Source: Fimbriimonadia bacterium
GTDB taxonomy: Bacteria; Armatimonadota; Fimbriimonadia; Fimbriimonadales; Fimbriimonadaceae
Assembly (NCBI GenBank): GCA_030427425.1
Contig: JAUICQ010000008.1
Span: 23,976 to 87,975, forward strand
Direction of reading: 5' to 3'
DNA: 64,000 nucleotides
Below the pieces are notes generated by a model. The model saw nothing but the letters and a program-made list of their open reading frames with translations. It was not told where the DNA came from and did not search any database. A program made the translations under genes and the position numbers. Positions 18,423-26,852 of the stretch are shown here, piece after piece; within the stretch, counting starts at the first letter, position 1, and every line of letters begins with the position of its first letter.

Positions 18423-18570
18423 GAGACTAATACTGGTATAAACTAATTATTGGATAGCAGCGTATATTTTACAGGAAAAGTGGAGTATTTGAAAGAGAAA
18501 ACCTGATTATATGCTCTATTCTTACTGATATTATATTGTCTACTATAGAAGAATGATTTTATTTTATAAG

Positions 18571-18606
18571 GTCATAGTTCCCGACTATATACAATGTCGG
18601 GATGAC
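18571..18606. repeat. Family A hairpin repeat
   Basis: GTCATAGTTCCCGAC, a ten-base AT-rich spacer, then GTCGGGATGAC: an inverted repeat of the same type as 16812-16847 and 43586-43623. It lies in the 286-base spacer upstream of tpiA. Nothing else is recognised in that spacer except the tpiA ribosome-binding site. Confidence 0.7.
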
Positions 18607-18708
18607 GGTAGTAGTTGGGGAGTGTTTGCTGTCCTCTGCGAGGACAGGTTTTAGAACCCACACTATTTAAGATAGACTGATATTATATAACTTATAGAGG
18701 TATACCCA

Positions 18709-19500
18709 TTGAAGCGCGTCATATTTAACTGGAAAATGAATGGAAACAAGAATCTTCTTAATGAAATGATTCATCACTATCAGAAGCAGGGAGAAAAGTA
18801 TGGAGTATCCTGCTCTGCATGTCTACCATCTGTTTACCTTACTACTGGTATGGATATGAATTGTAGTAATGTTCATATAGGTGCTCAAGATGTATTCTGG
18901 TTAAATTCTGGCGCGTATACTGGTTCGATATCAGCTGAGATGTTAAAAGACGTTGGTGTTACACTCTGCTTAATTGGTCATTCTGAAAGACGTGGGAGAA
19001 TTAGTGGGGACGTGGATCCTAATATCCTCGAAGCTAACCAAGATTCTAGTGAAACGGTGGCTTTGAAATATCATGCCCTGTTAGAGCGTAGCATTGAGGC
19101 TATAATCTGTGTTGGTGAGACTGCTGAAGAGAATAGATCTGGTAATACAGAGAGAGTATTGGAAGATCAGCTGGCTAGCATTATAGAAGTTGTTGTGAAT
19201 AATTCTGTATCGAAAGTAACTGTAGCCTATGAGCCAGTTTGGGCGATTGGGACAGGAAATACTTGTAGCGTAGAAGATGCAGAATTAAGATGTGCCTTTA
19301 TCAATCATTTAATAAAGGAAAGAGTTGCTAAAAATCAGGTGCAGGTTGAAGTGCTTTATGGTGGTAGCGTTAGTGGATCTAATGTCCGGGAGTATTTTGC
19401 ACAGAAAAGTATCGATGGCGTGCTGGTTGGTGGCGCTAGCTTTAAGCCAGAAGATGTAACAGTTATTTTAGAGGCGGCATCGGGGTGTGTAGTTAAATAG
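18709..19500 (+). CDS. tpiA: Triosephosphate isomerase
   Basis: Interconverts dihydroxyacetone phosphate and glyceraldehyde 3-phosphate in glycolysis. Catalytic residues are all present: Lys9 in NWKMNGNK, His91 in LIGHSERR and Glu175 in AYEPVWAIGTG. Phosphate-binding segments YGGSVSGSNV and GVLVGGASF follow. At 263 residues it is slightly longer than usual, with a few extra residues after GRISGDVD. The start is a TTG at 18709, preceded by AGAGG eight bases upstream. No ATG upstream would fit, and a later start would lose the substrate lysine. Confidence 0.96.
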   Translation: MKRVIFNWKMNGNKNLLNEMIHHYQKQGEKYGVSCSACLPSVYLTTGMDMNCSNVHIGAQDVFWLNSGAYTGSISAEMLKDVGVTLCLIGHSERRGRISGDVDPNILEANQDSSETVALKYHALLERSIEAIICVGETAEENRSGNTERVLEDQLASIIEVVVNNSVSKVTVAYEPVWAIGTGNTCSVEDAELRCAFINHLIKERVAKNQVQVEVLYGGSVSGSNVREYFAQKSIDGVLVGGASFKPEDVTVILEAASGCVVK

Positions 19501-19509
19501 TTTCTATGA

Positions 19510-19720
19510 AGGAATACTAGAGCTCCGGTACTGAGTGTGAATTATCCTGTTGGGTAAAACAAAAACAGTGGCTGAGTAGAGTCATTTTTATACTAGGTTT
19601 TCAAAGGTCATGCTCTGTGCTTAAACGGGGAATGTTCAGCCTATAGGCAAACAATTCAGTACCTCCTATGTCTAGCCTCTGATATAAACGCTAGATATAG
19701 GTAGGTAGAAGTGCTTTTTT
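19510..19720 (+). ncRNA. Candidate structured non-coding RNA, class unknown (6S-like layout possible)
   Basis: The 309-base spacer between tpiA and a small lipoprotein gene can fold coherently. A closing helix pairs 19527-19534 (GGTACTGA) with 19656-19663 (TCAGTACC), perfect over 8 bp. Inside it, 19570-19575 (GGCTGA) pairs with 19636-19641 (TCAGCC), and 19578-19585 pairs with 19610-19616 with one bulge. A separate hairpin (19665-19676 with 19690-19701) precedes an eight-T run at 19712-19719, like a terminator. A long rod with an internal loop is the general shape of 6S RNA, but I see no diagnostic sequence. It could instead be a leader of the next gene. Folding was done by eye only. Confidence 0.35.
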
Positions 19721-19809
19721 TTAAAGTAAGTGCTGATAATATCTAAAAAAAAATCATTAAAAAAAAAGATATTGTGGTATATTTGGTTTAGAAACGGAGG
19801 AAAAACATT

Positions 19810-19998
19810 ATGAAATTAAATAGCAAATTAGTAAAAGTTTTAGGTTTAGCTGCATTAGTAAGTGGTTCATTAGTAGGTTGCTGGTGGAGCTCAGAAGATA
19901 ATAATGAAGAAACTAAAACAGAAGAATCTAAAACAGAAGAATCTAAAACAGAAGAATCTAAAACAGAAGAATCTAAAACAGACGAAGATAACGAATAG
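19810..19998 (+). CDS. Tiny lipoprotein with a tandem TEESK repeat
   Basis: A 62-residue product. It has a signal peptide with lipobox (GSLVGC), giving a lipidated Cys at residue 24, then two Trp and an acidic tail made of a five-residue repeat (TEESK) encoded by four near-perfect 15 bp copies at 19921-19980. A very strong Shine-Dalgarno (GGAGG at 19796-19800) and a strong terminator after the stop suggest high expression. The style resembles small abundant outer-membrane lipoproteins. Repeat number may vary between strains. Function unknown. Confidence 0.75.
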   Translation: MKLNSKLVKVLGLAALVSGSLVGCWWSSEDNNEETKTEESKTEESKTEESKTEESKTDEDNE

Positions 19999-20031
19999 AT
20001 TAGATTACTTATTTTAAGTAGTTAGTATTTT

Positions 20032-20069
20032 AAAAACGATCCCTTTGTAAGGGATCGTTTTTTTTTATG
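20032..20069 (+). terminator. Intrinsic terminator after the tiny lipoprotein gene
   Basis: Stem AAAAACGATCCCTT (20032-20045), loop TGT, complementary arm from 20049, then nine or more T residues. A classic rho-independent terminator. Confidence 0.92.
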
Positions 20070-20208
20070 TTTAGTTGTCATTTGAGAAAGTCCTGGGTAA
20101 TTTTTATGTACTCTGTTTATCTGTCGTTTTCTGCTTTAACGTTAAGTAGTCGGGTTTAGACGTATTTGTTGTTAGTTATAAGCTAAGGAATGAGAATATA
20201 GAAAAAGA

Positions 20209-20610
20209 CTGGATCCCCTTCGAGGATGACAAATATTGTGGGCGAATTTGTGTTTATTGAAGCCACAGTTGGTAATACTCTTATTCTATCAGATATAGAG
20301 AATGGGCTAGATCCCCTTCGAGGATGACAAATATTGTGGGCGAATTTGTGTTTATTGAACCCACATATAGTAATTTGCTATCAGATATAGAGAAAGGACT
20401 GGATCCCCTTCGAGGATGACAATTATCGTGGGCGAATTTGTGTTTATTGAAGCCACAGTTGGTAATACTCTTATTCTATCAGATATAGAAAACGACTAGA
20501 TCCCGTTCCGGAATGACAATTATTATGGGCGAAATTATGTTTATTGAACCCAGAGTTGGTAATTTCCTTATTCTATCAGATATAGAGAATGGGCTGGCTC
20601 CCGAGAAGAC
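20209..20610. repeat. Tandem array of about 97 bp units
   Basis: Units begin at 20209, 20307, 20399, 20496 and 20594 (the last is cut short), so the period is 92-98 bases. Each unit opens with a CTGGATCC/CTAGATCC box (family B), continues with an ATTRTGGGCGAATTTG-type segment and TTTATTGAACCCACA, and ends in TATCAGATATAGA. The 20496 unit carries the alternative CCCGTTCCGGAATGAC box. The same boxes recur singly at 5143-5263, so the array is an amplified copy of a dispersed element. The apparent reading frame from 20513 is repeat sequence. The array fills most of the 693-base gap between 19999 and 20691. Confidence 0.9.
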
Positions 20611-20691
20611 AATATTCGGTGTGATTTATATTCTAACTTGCCAACAGAGCAAGAATGTTCTAGAATCCCGACTAACTAAGAGAGATTTGAG

Positions 20692-21189
20692 ATGAGTTTG
20701 TTTAAAATATTAGAGAACCCTTTATCTAGTAGGGGTAGGTTGAAAAGGATAAGTACAATAGTAGTGCATGCTACTGCAGGTTCTACGCTTTCAGGGGCGT
20801 TGGATACCCTTAGGAAGAGAGGATTTTCTTATCACTATATAATTGATAAATGTGGTTCTGTAGTGCAGTGTGTTAGACCAGAGTTAGTGGCATTTCATGC
20901 AGGGAAGAGCGTGGGTCCGGATGGGGATGGAGTAAATGCTTATAGTGTAGGGATTAGTTTAGTGAATAAGAATAACGGATTTGATATTTATACTACAGAG
21001 CAGAAAAATTCTTTAGAGAAGTTGATTACAACCCTTAAAGAAAAATTGATTAGTATTAACTACTTAACTACACATAGACAGATATCGTGGCCAAGAAAGA
21101 ACGATCCGGTAGAATTTGGTAGCTATCTGCGAAGTTTATCGGAAAAATTAAAGCTCACTTATTACAGTAGAGAAGGAGTACCAGAATAA
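20692..21189 (+). CDS. N-acetylmuramoyl-L-alanine amidase (amidase_2/PGRP fold), phage-endolysin-like
   Basis: Predicted zinc amidase cutting the bond between MurNAc and the stem peptide. In 165 residues it shows the first zinc ligand His26 (IVVHATAG), the core segment GFSYHYIIDKCGSVVQCV, a second His in VAFHAGKS, and the C-terminal site with His128 and Asp138 (TTHRQISWPRKNDP). There is no signal peptide, as in phage endolysins that depend on a holin. Its stop overlaps the next ATG by one base, and a portal protein gene follows, so it belongs to a phage-derived cassette. Confidence 0.85.
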   Translation: MSLFKILENPLSSRGRLKRISTIVVHATAGSTLSGALDTLRKRGFSYHYIIDKCGSVVQCVRPELVAFHAGKSVGPDGDGVNAYSVGISLVNKNNGFDIYTTEQKNSLEKLITTLKEKLISINYLTTHRQISWPRKNDPVEFGSYLRSLSEKLKLTYYSREGVPE

Positions 21190-21470
21190 TGAATTTATCA
21201 GAATTATTTTTAGTTAGTGATCTACACTTAATGAACAATAGGGTAGAAGAGATGGGTATAGGGGTAGCTTTTTCTATCCTGCTTTTATTTGTTCTAGCCC
21301 AATATAGAAAGCTTTGGGAACAACTTTCCGATCTCCATATAAGAATGATACGTGTTGTAGAGCAGAATACCATCGCCTACATAGAACTGAAAGGATTAAT
21401 AGAGAATAGGACAAGAATATTTCACAAGTTAATAGGAGCACAGCATGAAAGGATTATTGAAAAGAATTAA
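21189..21470 (+). CDS. Small membrane protein in a phage cassette (possible holin/spanin-like)
   Basis: A 93-residue protein with one hydrophobic segment at about residues 23-38 (GIGVAFSILLLFVLAQY) and a charged, helical C-terminal part (LWEQLSDLHIRMIRVVEQN onward). It is translationally coupled: its ATG overlaps the amidase stop and its own end overlaps the portal start by 26 bases. Position between endolysin and portal and the single membrane segment suggest a holin or another lysis accessory, but no family motif is recognised. Confidence 0.6.
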   Translation: MNLSELFLVSDLHLMNNRVEEMGIGVAFSILLLFVLAQYRKLWEQLSDLHIRMIRVVEQNTIAYIELKGLIENRTRIFHKLIGAQHERIIEKN

Positions 21471-22653
21471 AGATTTAGCTTCTAGTTTTAAGTTATTTAA
21501 TAATTATTCAGGATTAAGTTCATCATCATATAGTTTGTATCCGACCGGTGACATTACAGATAATGTAGGAATTCCTTGGGAGAATAGCATTATTTATTCA
21601 GCTATAAATTGGATATCGCGTACATTCCAAGAGAGCAATTTATTAGTTAAGAAGATAGATGGTGAAGGTGCGTTTCAAATAGTGAGGGATCATGAAGTAT
21701 TGCGATTGTTAGAGACCCCAAATCCGTATTACGATCTTACTACCCTATGGTCTGGCACACTCTTAAGTTTACATACGGATGGGAATGCTTACTGGTACAA
21801 ATGCAGAAGTGAGAGCGGTAGGGTCACTCAGTTATGGTATGTGCCTCATTTTATGATGGAGCCGATATCTTCTGAAAAGAGTGATTCATTCATAGATGCA
21901 TATCGATATAGTTATAACGGGACCGAATTACATATTCCGGTATCTGATGTAGTGCATTTCCGTAATGGAATGTTGGATCCGTATAATATACGAAAAGGCA
22001 TTTCTCCTTTGTCATCCATCATTAAAGAGATTTGCACAGATAATGAAGCGGCTCTATTTAGTACGTCTATTCTGAAGAATATGGGTGTGCCTGGAATTAT
22101 TATAACCCCTAGTAAGGAGGAGGTGCACTTCTCTCCCGATAATGCACAGAAGCTTTCTATGTTGTGGAAGAGTAAATTCCGCGGTGAGAATAGAGGAGAG
22201 CCACTGGTGGCACCATTGCCATTGAAGATTGATACCCTGGGCTGGTCGCCAGAGCAGTTGGTGTTGGATAAGGTTCGTCGGATTCCGGAAGAACGTATCT
22301 CTAGTGTGTTAGGAGTATCTCCGATAGTACTTGGTTTAGGTGCCGGACTAGAGAAGTCTACTTATAACAATTATAAAGAGGCAAGGGAAGCGGCGTATGA
22401 ATCGAATATCTTGCCTATGCAGAAGATGCTTGGAAAACAGCTGAACAATCAGCTCTTAATCGATTTTACTCATGATAGATCGTACCAGTTTTTCTTTGAT
22501 ACATCTGGTGTAAAATGCTTGCGAGAAGATGCAAACAGCATGTTTCAACGAATAATTAATGCGTATCAGGGTGGAGTGATTAATCGGGCGGAAGCACGTA
22601 CTGCACTTGGTTGGCAGACCTCTGCAGATGATAATGTATTTATATCCGGATAA
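21445..22653 (+). CDS. Phage portal protein, HK97 family
   Basis: Portal ring subunit through which DNA enters a tailed-phage head. The 402 residues are full length for the family. Characteristic stretches are present: IYSAINWISRTFQE near residues 48-62, ETPNPYYDLTTLW, LHTDGNAYWYK, VVHFRNGMLDPYNIRKGISPLS, LGVSPIVLGLG, and the C-terminal VINRAEARTALGW. The start ATG has an AGGAG site. No terminase, capsid, protease or tail gene follows, so this is a fragment of a prophage or gene-transfer-agent-like element kept with an intact reading frame. Confidence 0.9.
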   Translation: MKGLLKRIKDLASSFKLFNNYSGLSSSSYSLYPTGDITDNVGIPWENSIIYSAINWISRTFQESNLLVKKIDGEGAFQIVRDHEVLRLLETPNPYYDLTTLWSGTLLSLHTDGNAYWYKCRSESGRVTQLWYVPHFMMEPISSEKSDSFIDAYRYSYNGTELHIPVSDVVHFRNGMLDPYNIRKGISPLSSIIKEICTDNEAALFSTSILKNMGVPGIIITPSKEEVHFSPDNAQKLSMLWKSKFRGENRGEPLVAPLPLKIDTLGWSPEQLVLDKVRRIPEERISSVLGVSPIVLGLGAGLEKSTYNNYKEAREAAYESNILPMQKMLGKQLNNQLLIDFTHDRSYQFFFDTSGVKCLREDANSMFQRIINAYQGGVINRAEARTALGWQTSADDNVFISG

Positions 22654-22738
22654 GAATATAAGTAAAAATAATTAATAAATCCTCTTTGTAAGTATGGCAT
22701 AAGTGTTCTAAGTGTACTTTTATATTATTGGTGTCTAT

Positions 22739-23194
22739 ATGAAGAGGATTTTTTCTATAAGTGTTTTTACTATTAAGTTAGCGATAATTGTTGGAATGGT
22801 AGGATTGATATCTGGTTGTGGAAGCTGCAGTAGTGTAAGCGATAGCTCATCAAGCGAAGTATCTGGTATAAACATGAGCAGTGCTAAGTATCATATCTAC
22901 GCTCAGTTGGTGAGAAAAAACAATGTTCCCTATATTAAGTTTGATGAGAATCGTGTCTATACAGTTAATGAATTATTTAAAAAAGTAGTTAGAGTATATG
23001 CTACCGGTAGCAGTAGTGGGCTAAATGTTAAGGGGAAATCGAAGGGGAGCAATAAAACATTCAGATTAGTAGTAAATGGGGATAAGTATTCTGATATGTT
23101 TCTATTGAAGTTTGACGATGGCAGTAAGTGTTACAAAACTAAAGAAGAATTTACCAAGTGCGTTGGAGGTTACAAGCTGTTTCTAGCTAAATAG
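22739..23194 (+). CDS. Predicted lipoprotein, unknown function
   Basis: About 151 residues from the ATG at 22739 (MKRIFSIS). A GTG at 22712 would add nine residues. A signal peptide ends in a lipobox (GLISGC), followed by a Cys/Ser-rich linker (GSCSSVSDSSSSE). The mature part is basic and probably beta-rich, with repeated Lys/Gly/Ser and a C-terminal FDDGSKCYKTKEEF. It follows the phage cassette in the same direction after 85 bases. No family recognised. Confidence 0.65.
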   Translation: MKRIFSISVFTIKLAIIVGMVGLISGCGSCSSVSDSSSSEVSGINMSSAKYHIYAQLVRKNNVPYIKFDENRVYTVNELFKKVVRVYATGSSSGLNVKGKSKGSNKTFRLVVNGDKYSDMFLLKFDDGSKCYKTKEEFTKCVGGYKLFLAK

Positions 23195-23290
23195 CTGATT
23201 TCAGTGCATTCAGGCATAAATACTCAGAAAGTATTTGGAGTGTTTATGGAATAGCAGTAGTGGGAATATCTGATACTAATAAGGGTTGTT

Positions 23291-24301
23291 ATGAAGAAAG
23301 TTTTATTAATCGGGTTGGTGGCTTTAATAGGAAGTGTTAATTTTAGCATGGCTGATGATGCTGAAAAATCAGAGGCTGTAGAAGATAAGCGCGTGTCTAC
23401 TTCTGCTAAAGTTACCGTAGTAGATGGATTAACAAAATTAACTAACTTAATTGAATCGGATATGAAGAAGTCTAAGCTAGCTGTATTAGCTATGGCAACT
23501 CTTCCCGAACCACTAAATCTCATTGCAGGACTCTCTGTAATGTACCCGAAGATAGCTTTGGCTATTAGTTTGTCTGTATTAGGAGAGATAACACAAAAAA
23601 CGGCTTCTGGTGTTTGGAGTATTAGCAAAAGTGTGGGATCGGTAGCCTATAATACTGGTAAAAATGTTTTAAGTAGTACATGGCATTACATGGTTGGAAA
23701 TAATAGGGCATCGGATAAAGAGCCTAAAGAAGAGTTTAGTAAGTTAGACAAAGATATTAAGCAAGATTCAGATAGTATAGAAGATTTTTTTGAAGAGCAT
23801 ATTGCAGATAAAGGAAGTGATGAGGTTGTGCCTAATGAAGATAGCAGATCTGTTTCTAAAGTAGCAAGTACATTAGGCGTTAGAAAGGTACTTAGTAAGG
23901 TGGAGCCTGATATTCGTGCTTCCAAATTAGCCACGGCGGCAATGGATCAGTTGCCAGAGCCATTAAACCTGATGACTGCGTTAGCCATTGTATACCCTGA
24001 GAAAGCTATATCTGTTAGTATAGGTTTGAGTATGTACTATGGAAAATCTGCAGGTTCGGGTGCGTGGGGTTTTTCTAAAAATGTAGCAAGTAATGTTGGT
24101 AGCACTATTTGGGATGCAGGAACATCAACATACCATGCAGGAAAGCATGCTATGAATAAATTGTGGGGATACCTGCTTGGTTCTGATAGTTCATCTCATA
24201 CAGAGAGCAGTGAACATGATTTATCTGTAGAATTACCTACTGAAATCAAGGACAATTCAGAATTATTGAATAAATTTTTGGATCGGAATGTATCTGAATA
24301 A
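23291..24301 (+). CDS. Exported protein with an internal duplication, unknown function
   Basis: A 336-residue protein with a signal peptide (cut likely after FSMA). Two related blocks of about 85 residues are visible. The first contains SKLAVLAMATLPEPLNLIAG, a hydrophobic AIVYP-type stretch and GVWSISKSVGS near a TWHYMVG end. The second has SKLATAAMDQLPEPLNLMTA, then AIVYPEKAISVSIGLSMYYG, GAWGFSKNVAS and KLWGYLLGSD. Each has an amphipathic or hydrophobic helix pair, and an acidic linker separates them. It may associate with a membrane. No known family; the duplication suggests a lineage-specific surface or effector protein. Confidence 0.7.
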   Translation: MKKVLLIGLVALIGSVNFSMADDAEKSEAVEDKRVSTSAKVTVVDGLTKLTNLIESDMKKSKLAVLAMATLPEPLNLIAGLSVMYPKIALAISLSVLGEITQKTASGVWSISKSVGSVAYNTGKNVLSSTWHYMVGNNRASDKEPKEEFSKLDKDIKQDSDSIEDFFEEHIADKGSDEVVPNEDSRSVSKVASTLGVRKVLSKVEPDIRASKLATAAMDQLPEPLNLMTALAIVYPEKAISVSIGLSMYYGKSAGSGAWGFSKNVASNVGSTIWDAGTSTYHAGKHAMNKLWGYLLGSDSSSHTESSEHDLSVELPTEIKDNSELLNKFLDRNVSE

Positions 24302-24344
24302 TATAAATCGGATATAAGTGTTTGATTAAAGTGTTTTAAATAAT

Positions 24345-24393
24345 AAATAAAAAAAAACGGATCTCGAATAGGTTGGAGTCCGTTTTTTTTTAT
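24345..24393. terminator. Bidirectional intrinsic terminator
   Basis: An A run plus ACGGAtCTC, loop, then GAGTCCGT plus a T run (one bulged base), lying between two convergent genes. Suitable for both strands. Confidence 0.8.
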
Positions 24394-24947
24394 TTTAATA
24401 CGGCGGTAAAGGGACTGATATGCGCTGTAATAAGTGCTGATAAGCTTATACCTAGGAGTATTCCTCCTATTACATCGGAAGGATAGTGTACTCCTAGATA
24501 TATTCTGCTATATGCTACAAGTGTGCTGTAGATAAATGGAAAGTATCTGCAGCTTGGATACTTAGAATTTTTAATATATTTGTACAAAAAATAAGCAATT
24601 GCAAAAGAAGTAGTGGTGTGTCCGCTGGGGAAACTCATATTATTATATAACGGTAGAAGTGGTTCTGCTACTGCCAGATTGCTGGGTCGGGTTCGTCCAA
24701 TTAAGTATGCTAAGGAAAGTTGAATTGTGCCAGTGAAAAGATATATGGCCAGAAGTTTAATATATACTTTTTGTTTGTTAAACATGTAGAACGCTATGAT
24801 AACTATTGGTAAGATGTTAGCATTGAAACTATAACTTACATAGTAGAAGAAATTATTAAGAGCGGGAAAATTATAGGTGATATGGATCCATTTATAAACA
24901 GTGCTATCAAGTTGGGAGAGAAACGAGAGTATATCATTGAAATCCAT
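24390..24947 (-). CDS. PAP2 superfamily membrane phosphatase
   Basis: A 185-residue, six-helix membrane phosphatase. The three PAP2 motifs are present: GRTRP (end of the KxxxxxxRP-type motif), the PSGH motif in FPSGHTTTSFA with the catalytic base His, and SRIYLGVHYPSD with the nucleophilic His. Substrate could be undecaprenyl pyrophosphate, phosphatidic acid or a lipid A phosphate; sequence alone does not tell. Encoded directly downstream of the PBP2 gene on the same strand, which favours a role in recycling the peptidoglycan lipid carrier, but this is inference. Confidence 0.88.
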   Translation of the reverse strand: MDFNDILSFLSQLDSTVYKWIHITYNFPALNNFFYYVSYSFNANILPIVIIAFYMFNKQKVYIKLLAIYLFTGTIQLSLAYLIGRTRPSNLAVAEPLLPLYNNMSFPSGHTTTSFAIAYFLYKYIKNSKYPSCRYFPFIYSTLVAYSRIYLGVHYPSDVIGGILLGISLSALITAHISPFTAVLK

Positions 24948-24995
24948 TTCTTAGAGTACCTGTTAATTAGTTAGTTCTTGAATCATGAGATTCTG

Positions 24996-26774
24996 CTAAT
25001 TAATATCTACCTTAAGTGCAGATTTTGGTGTTGTGGTTAATCCGTATCTAGCTGGAAACAGGTACTGTTCGATTAATTTTTTCGCAATAGGAGCAGCAAA
25101 AGAACTTCCATAACCAGCACTTTCAGCAAGTACACATACTGCGATTTTCGGATTATCCATCGGGGCGAATGCTATACACCAACTATGGACTTGTTCTCCT
25201 TTTTTATGTTGAGCGCTGCCTGTCTTGGCACACCATTCAACACCTGGTATCTGATATCTAGATACAGTGCCGTATTTAGTGGCTAAATTCATTCCTTTAT
25301 GTAATATATCCCAATTGCTTCTAGAGATATTCAGATTTCTTTCAGGAGATAATTTAGTATCGCTTTTTAGAAGGTGTGGCTTGAAAACTTTACCTTTATT
25401 AGCAATAATGGTTGCTATATTAGCTTGTTGAATAGGTGTAATGCTCAGTTCACCCTGACCCAGACCAAGGTTTGCAGTATCTCCACTTAACCAGTAAGCA
25501 GGATTTCTCCATTTTCTAATCCAGGCTTCGGTAGGGATAACTCCAGAAGCCTCTCCGCCGATGTCTACTCCGGTTTTATCGCCTAGTCCTAGGTTGTCAA
25601 AAGTTTTCCTTAGATCGTTAATACCAACTTTTAGTGCGAGGTCTACGAAGTATGGATTGCAAGATTTTGCTAGTGCTTCATAGAAATTTACATTACCGTG
25701 AGCACCCAGACATCTGATTCTTCTATTTCCTACTTTATAGTATCCTGCACAGGGCACTCTGTAGTTTACTGAGAAGATGCCTTTTTCCATTGCAGCCATG
25801 GCGATTACTGTCTTAAACGTGGAAGCAGGTGCATAAGATGATGATATCGCTCGGTTCAGCATTGGATAGTTTTTGTCGTTCTGAATAGTTTTCCAATCTT
25901 TAAAAGAGATACCTTTCATAAATGTCTCCAGATTATATGATGGGTTGCTTGCCATGCATAGAATCTCTCCTGTGCTGGGTTCAATCGCGACTGCCGCTCC
26001 GGTGAGTCCTTGTAGGGATTGATATGCTGTCTCCTGTAGATTTTTGTCTATGGTGAGCTGCAGCTGTTTACCAGGAATGGGTTCGTTAGAGGAGCTGAGT
26101 CGGAGAGGTCTGCTTCTTACGTCTACTTCGATGCTATCTCCCCCCGGAGTTCCCATTAAATCTAGTTCGTATTTATATTCAATTCCACTTTTTCCAACTA
26201 CCAGGGGAGTTTTTCTATCATAACTGCTAATGCGTTTAACATCATTCTCGTTTGGCGTATGGACGTATCCCATAAGATGAGAGTACATGTAAGGGTCTTC
26301 ATAGAATCGTAAGGGCTCTGAATGTATTTTTATTCCTTCATGGATTAGTTCGAGTTCTGCAATTTGGGATGCTTTTTTTGCATCAAGGTCGTAAAAAATT
26401 TGAGTATAGATAAAGGGTCGCCAGCAGGTTTGTTTAATTTTTTCTTCCAGTTTTTCTGGAGTAATTTCTAATATATTGGATAGCTTATCAGCAAGCTCTC
26501 TGTTTTCTAGAACTTTAGCCGATTGTACTGAGAGTACTAATTGTGTTTTAATTCCTGCAAGTAGTTTTCCATTTCTATCGGTAATGTTGCCGCGTGGAGC
26601 ATGTTTAATTCTCGTAGCGTAATTAAACCATTTTGCTTGCTTTTGTAGAGTATCGTAATTAGAAATTTGCAAGTAGAATAACCTGATAAAAATAGAGATG
26701 AAAACTGCTCCTATAAACATAGGTAGCAGTAAGTCTTTAGCGTCATAAGAATTTTGTTTTTCTACATGAATCAT
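24996..26774 (-). CDS. mrdA: Penicillin-binding protein 2 (cell-elongation transpeptidase)
   Basis: Cross-links peptidoglycan during lateral wall growth. The 592-residue protein has one N-terminal membrane anchor (about residues 14-36), a pedestal domain with RGNITDRNGK at 61-70, and a transpeptidase domain with the catalytic Ser318-xx-Lys321 (PASTFK), Ser371-x-Asn373 (KSCN) and KTGS at 517-520. WLSGDTANLGLGQGELSITP is typical of class B PBPs of the PBP2 type. Its presence shows the organism makes some peptidoglycan. rodA is not adjacent, which is unusual. Confidence 0.93.
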   Translation of the reverse strand: MIHVEKQNSYDAKDLLLPMFIGAVFISIFIRLFYLQISNYDTLQKQAKWFNYATRIKHAPRGNITDRNGKLLAGIKTQLVLSVQSAKVLENRELADKLSNILEITPEKLEEKIKQTCWRPFIYTQIFYDLDAKKASQIAELELIHEGIKIHSEPLRFYEDPYMYSHLMGYVHTPNENDVKRISSYDRKTPLVVGKSGIEYKYELDLMGTPGGDSIEVDVRSRPLRLSSSNEPIPGKQLQLTIDKNLQETAYQSLQGLTGAAVAIEPSTGEILCMASNPSYNLETFMKGISFKDWKTIQNDKNYPMLNRAISSSYAPASTFKTVIAMAAMEKGIFSVNYRVPCAGYYKVGNRRIRCLGAHGNVNFYEALAKSCNPYFVDLALKVGINDLRKTFDNLGLGDKTGVDIGGEASGVIPTEAWIRKWRNPAYWLSGDTANLGLGQGELSITPIQQANIATIIANKGKVFKPHLLKSDTKLSPERNLNISRSNWDILHKGMNLATKYGTVSRYQIPGVEWCAKTGSAQHKKGEQVHSWCIAFAPMDNPKIAVCVLAESAGYGSSFAAPIAKKLIEQYLFPARYGLTTTPKSALKVDIN

Positions 26775-26852
26775 ATCCCTGTACTTCTTATTTTGACAGC
26801 TATTTCATAATAAGTCTGTTTACTTATGTGATGCTTTCATCTTAGCTTAATA

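Noticed and set aside
19510..19720. tmRNA or RNase P RNA
   Set aside because: No tRNA-like ends, tag reading frame or conserved RNase P core sequences are visible, so only an unclassified structured RNA is proposed.
20209..20610. CRISPR array
   Set aside because: Units are about 97 bp and similar over their whole length, with no short repeats separated by unique spacers, and no cas genes are near.
20513..20695. 60-codon forward reading frame before the amidase
   Set aside because: Most of it is the tandem repeat unit; the other units do not keep a frame.
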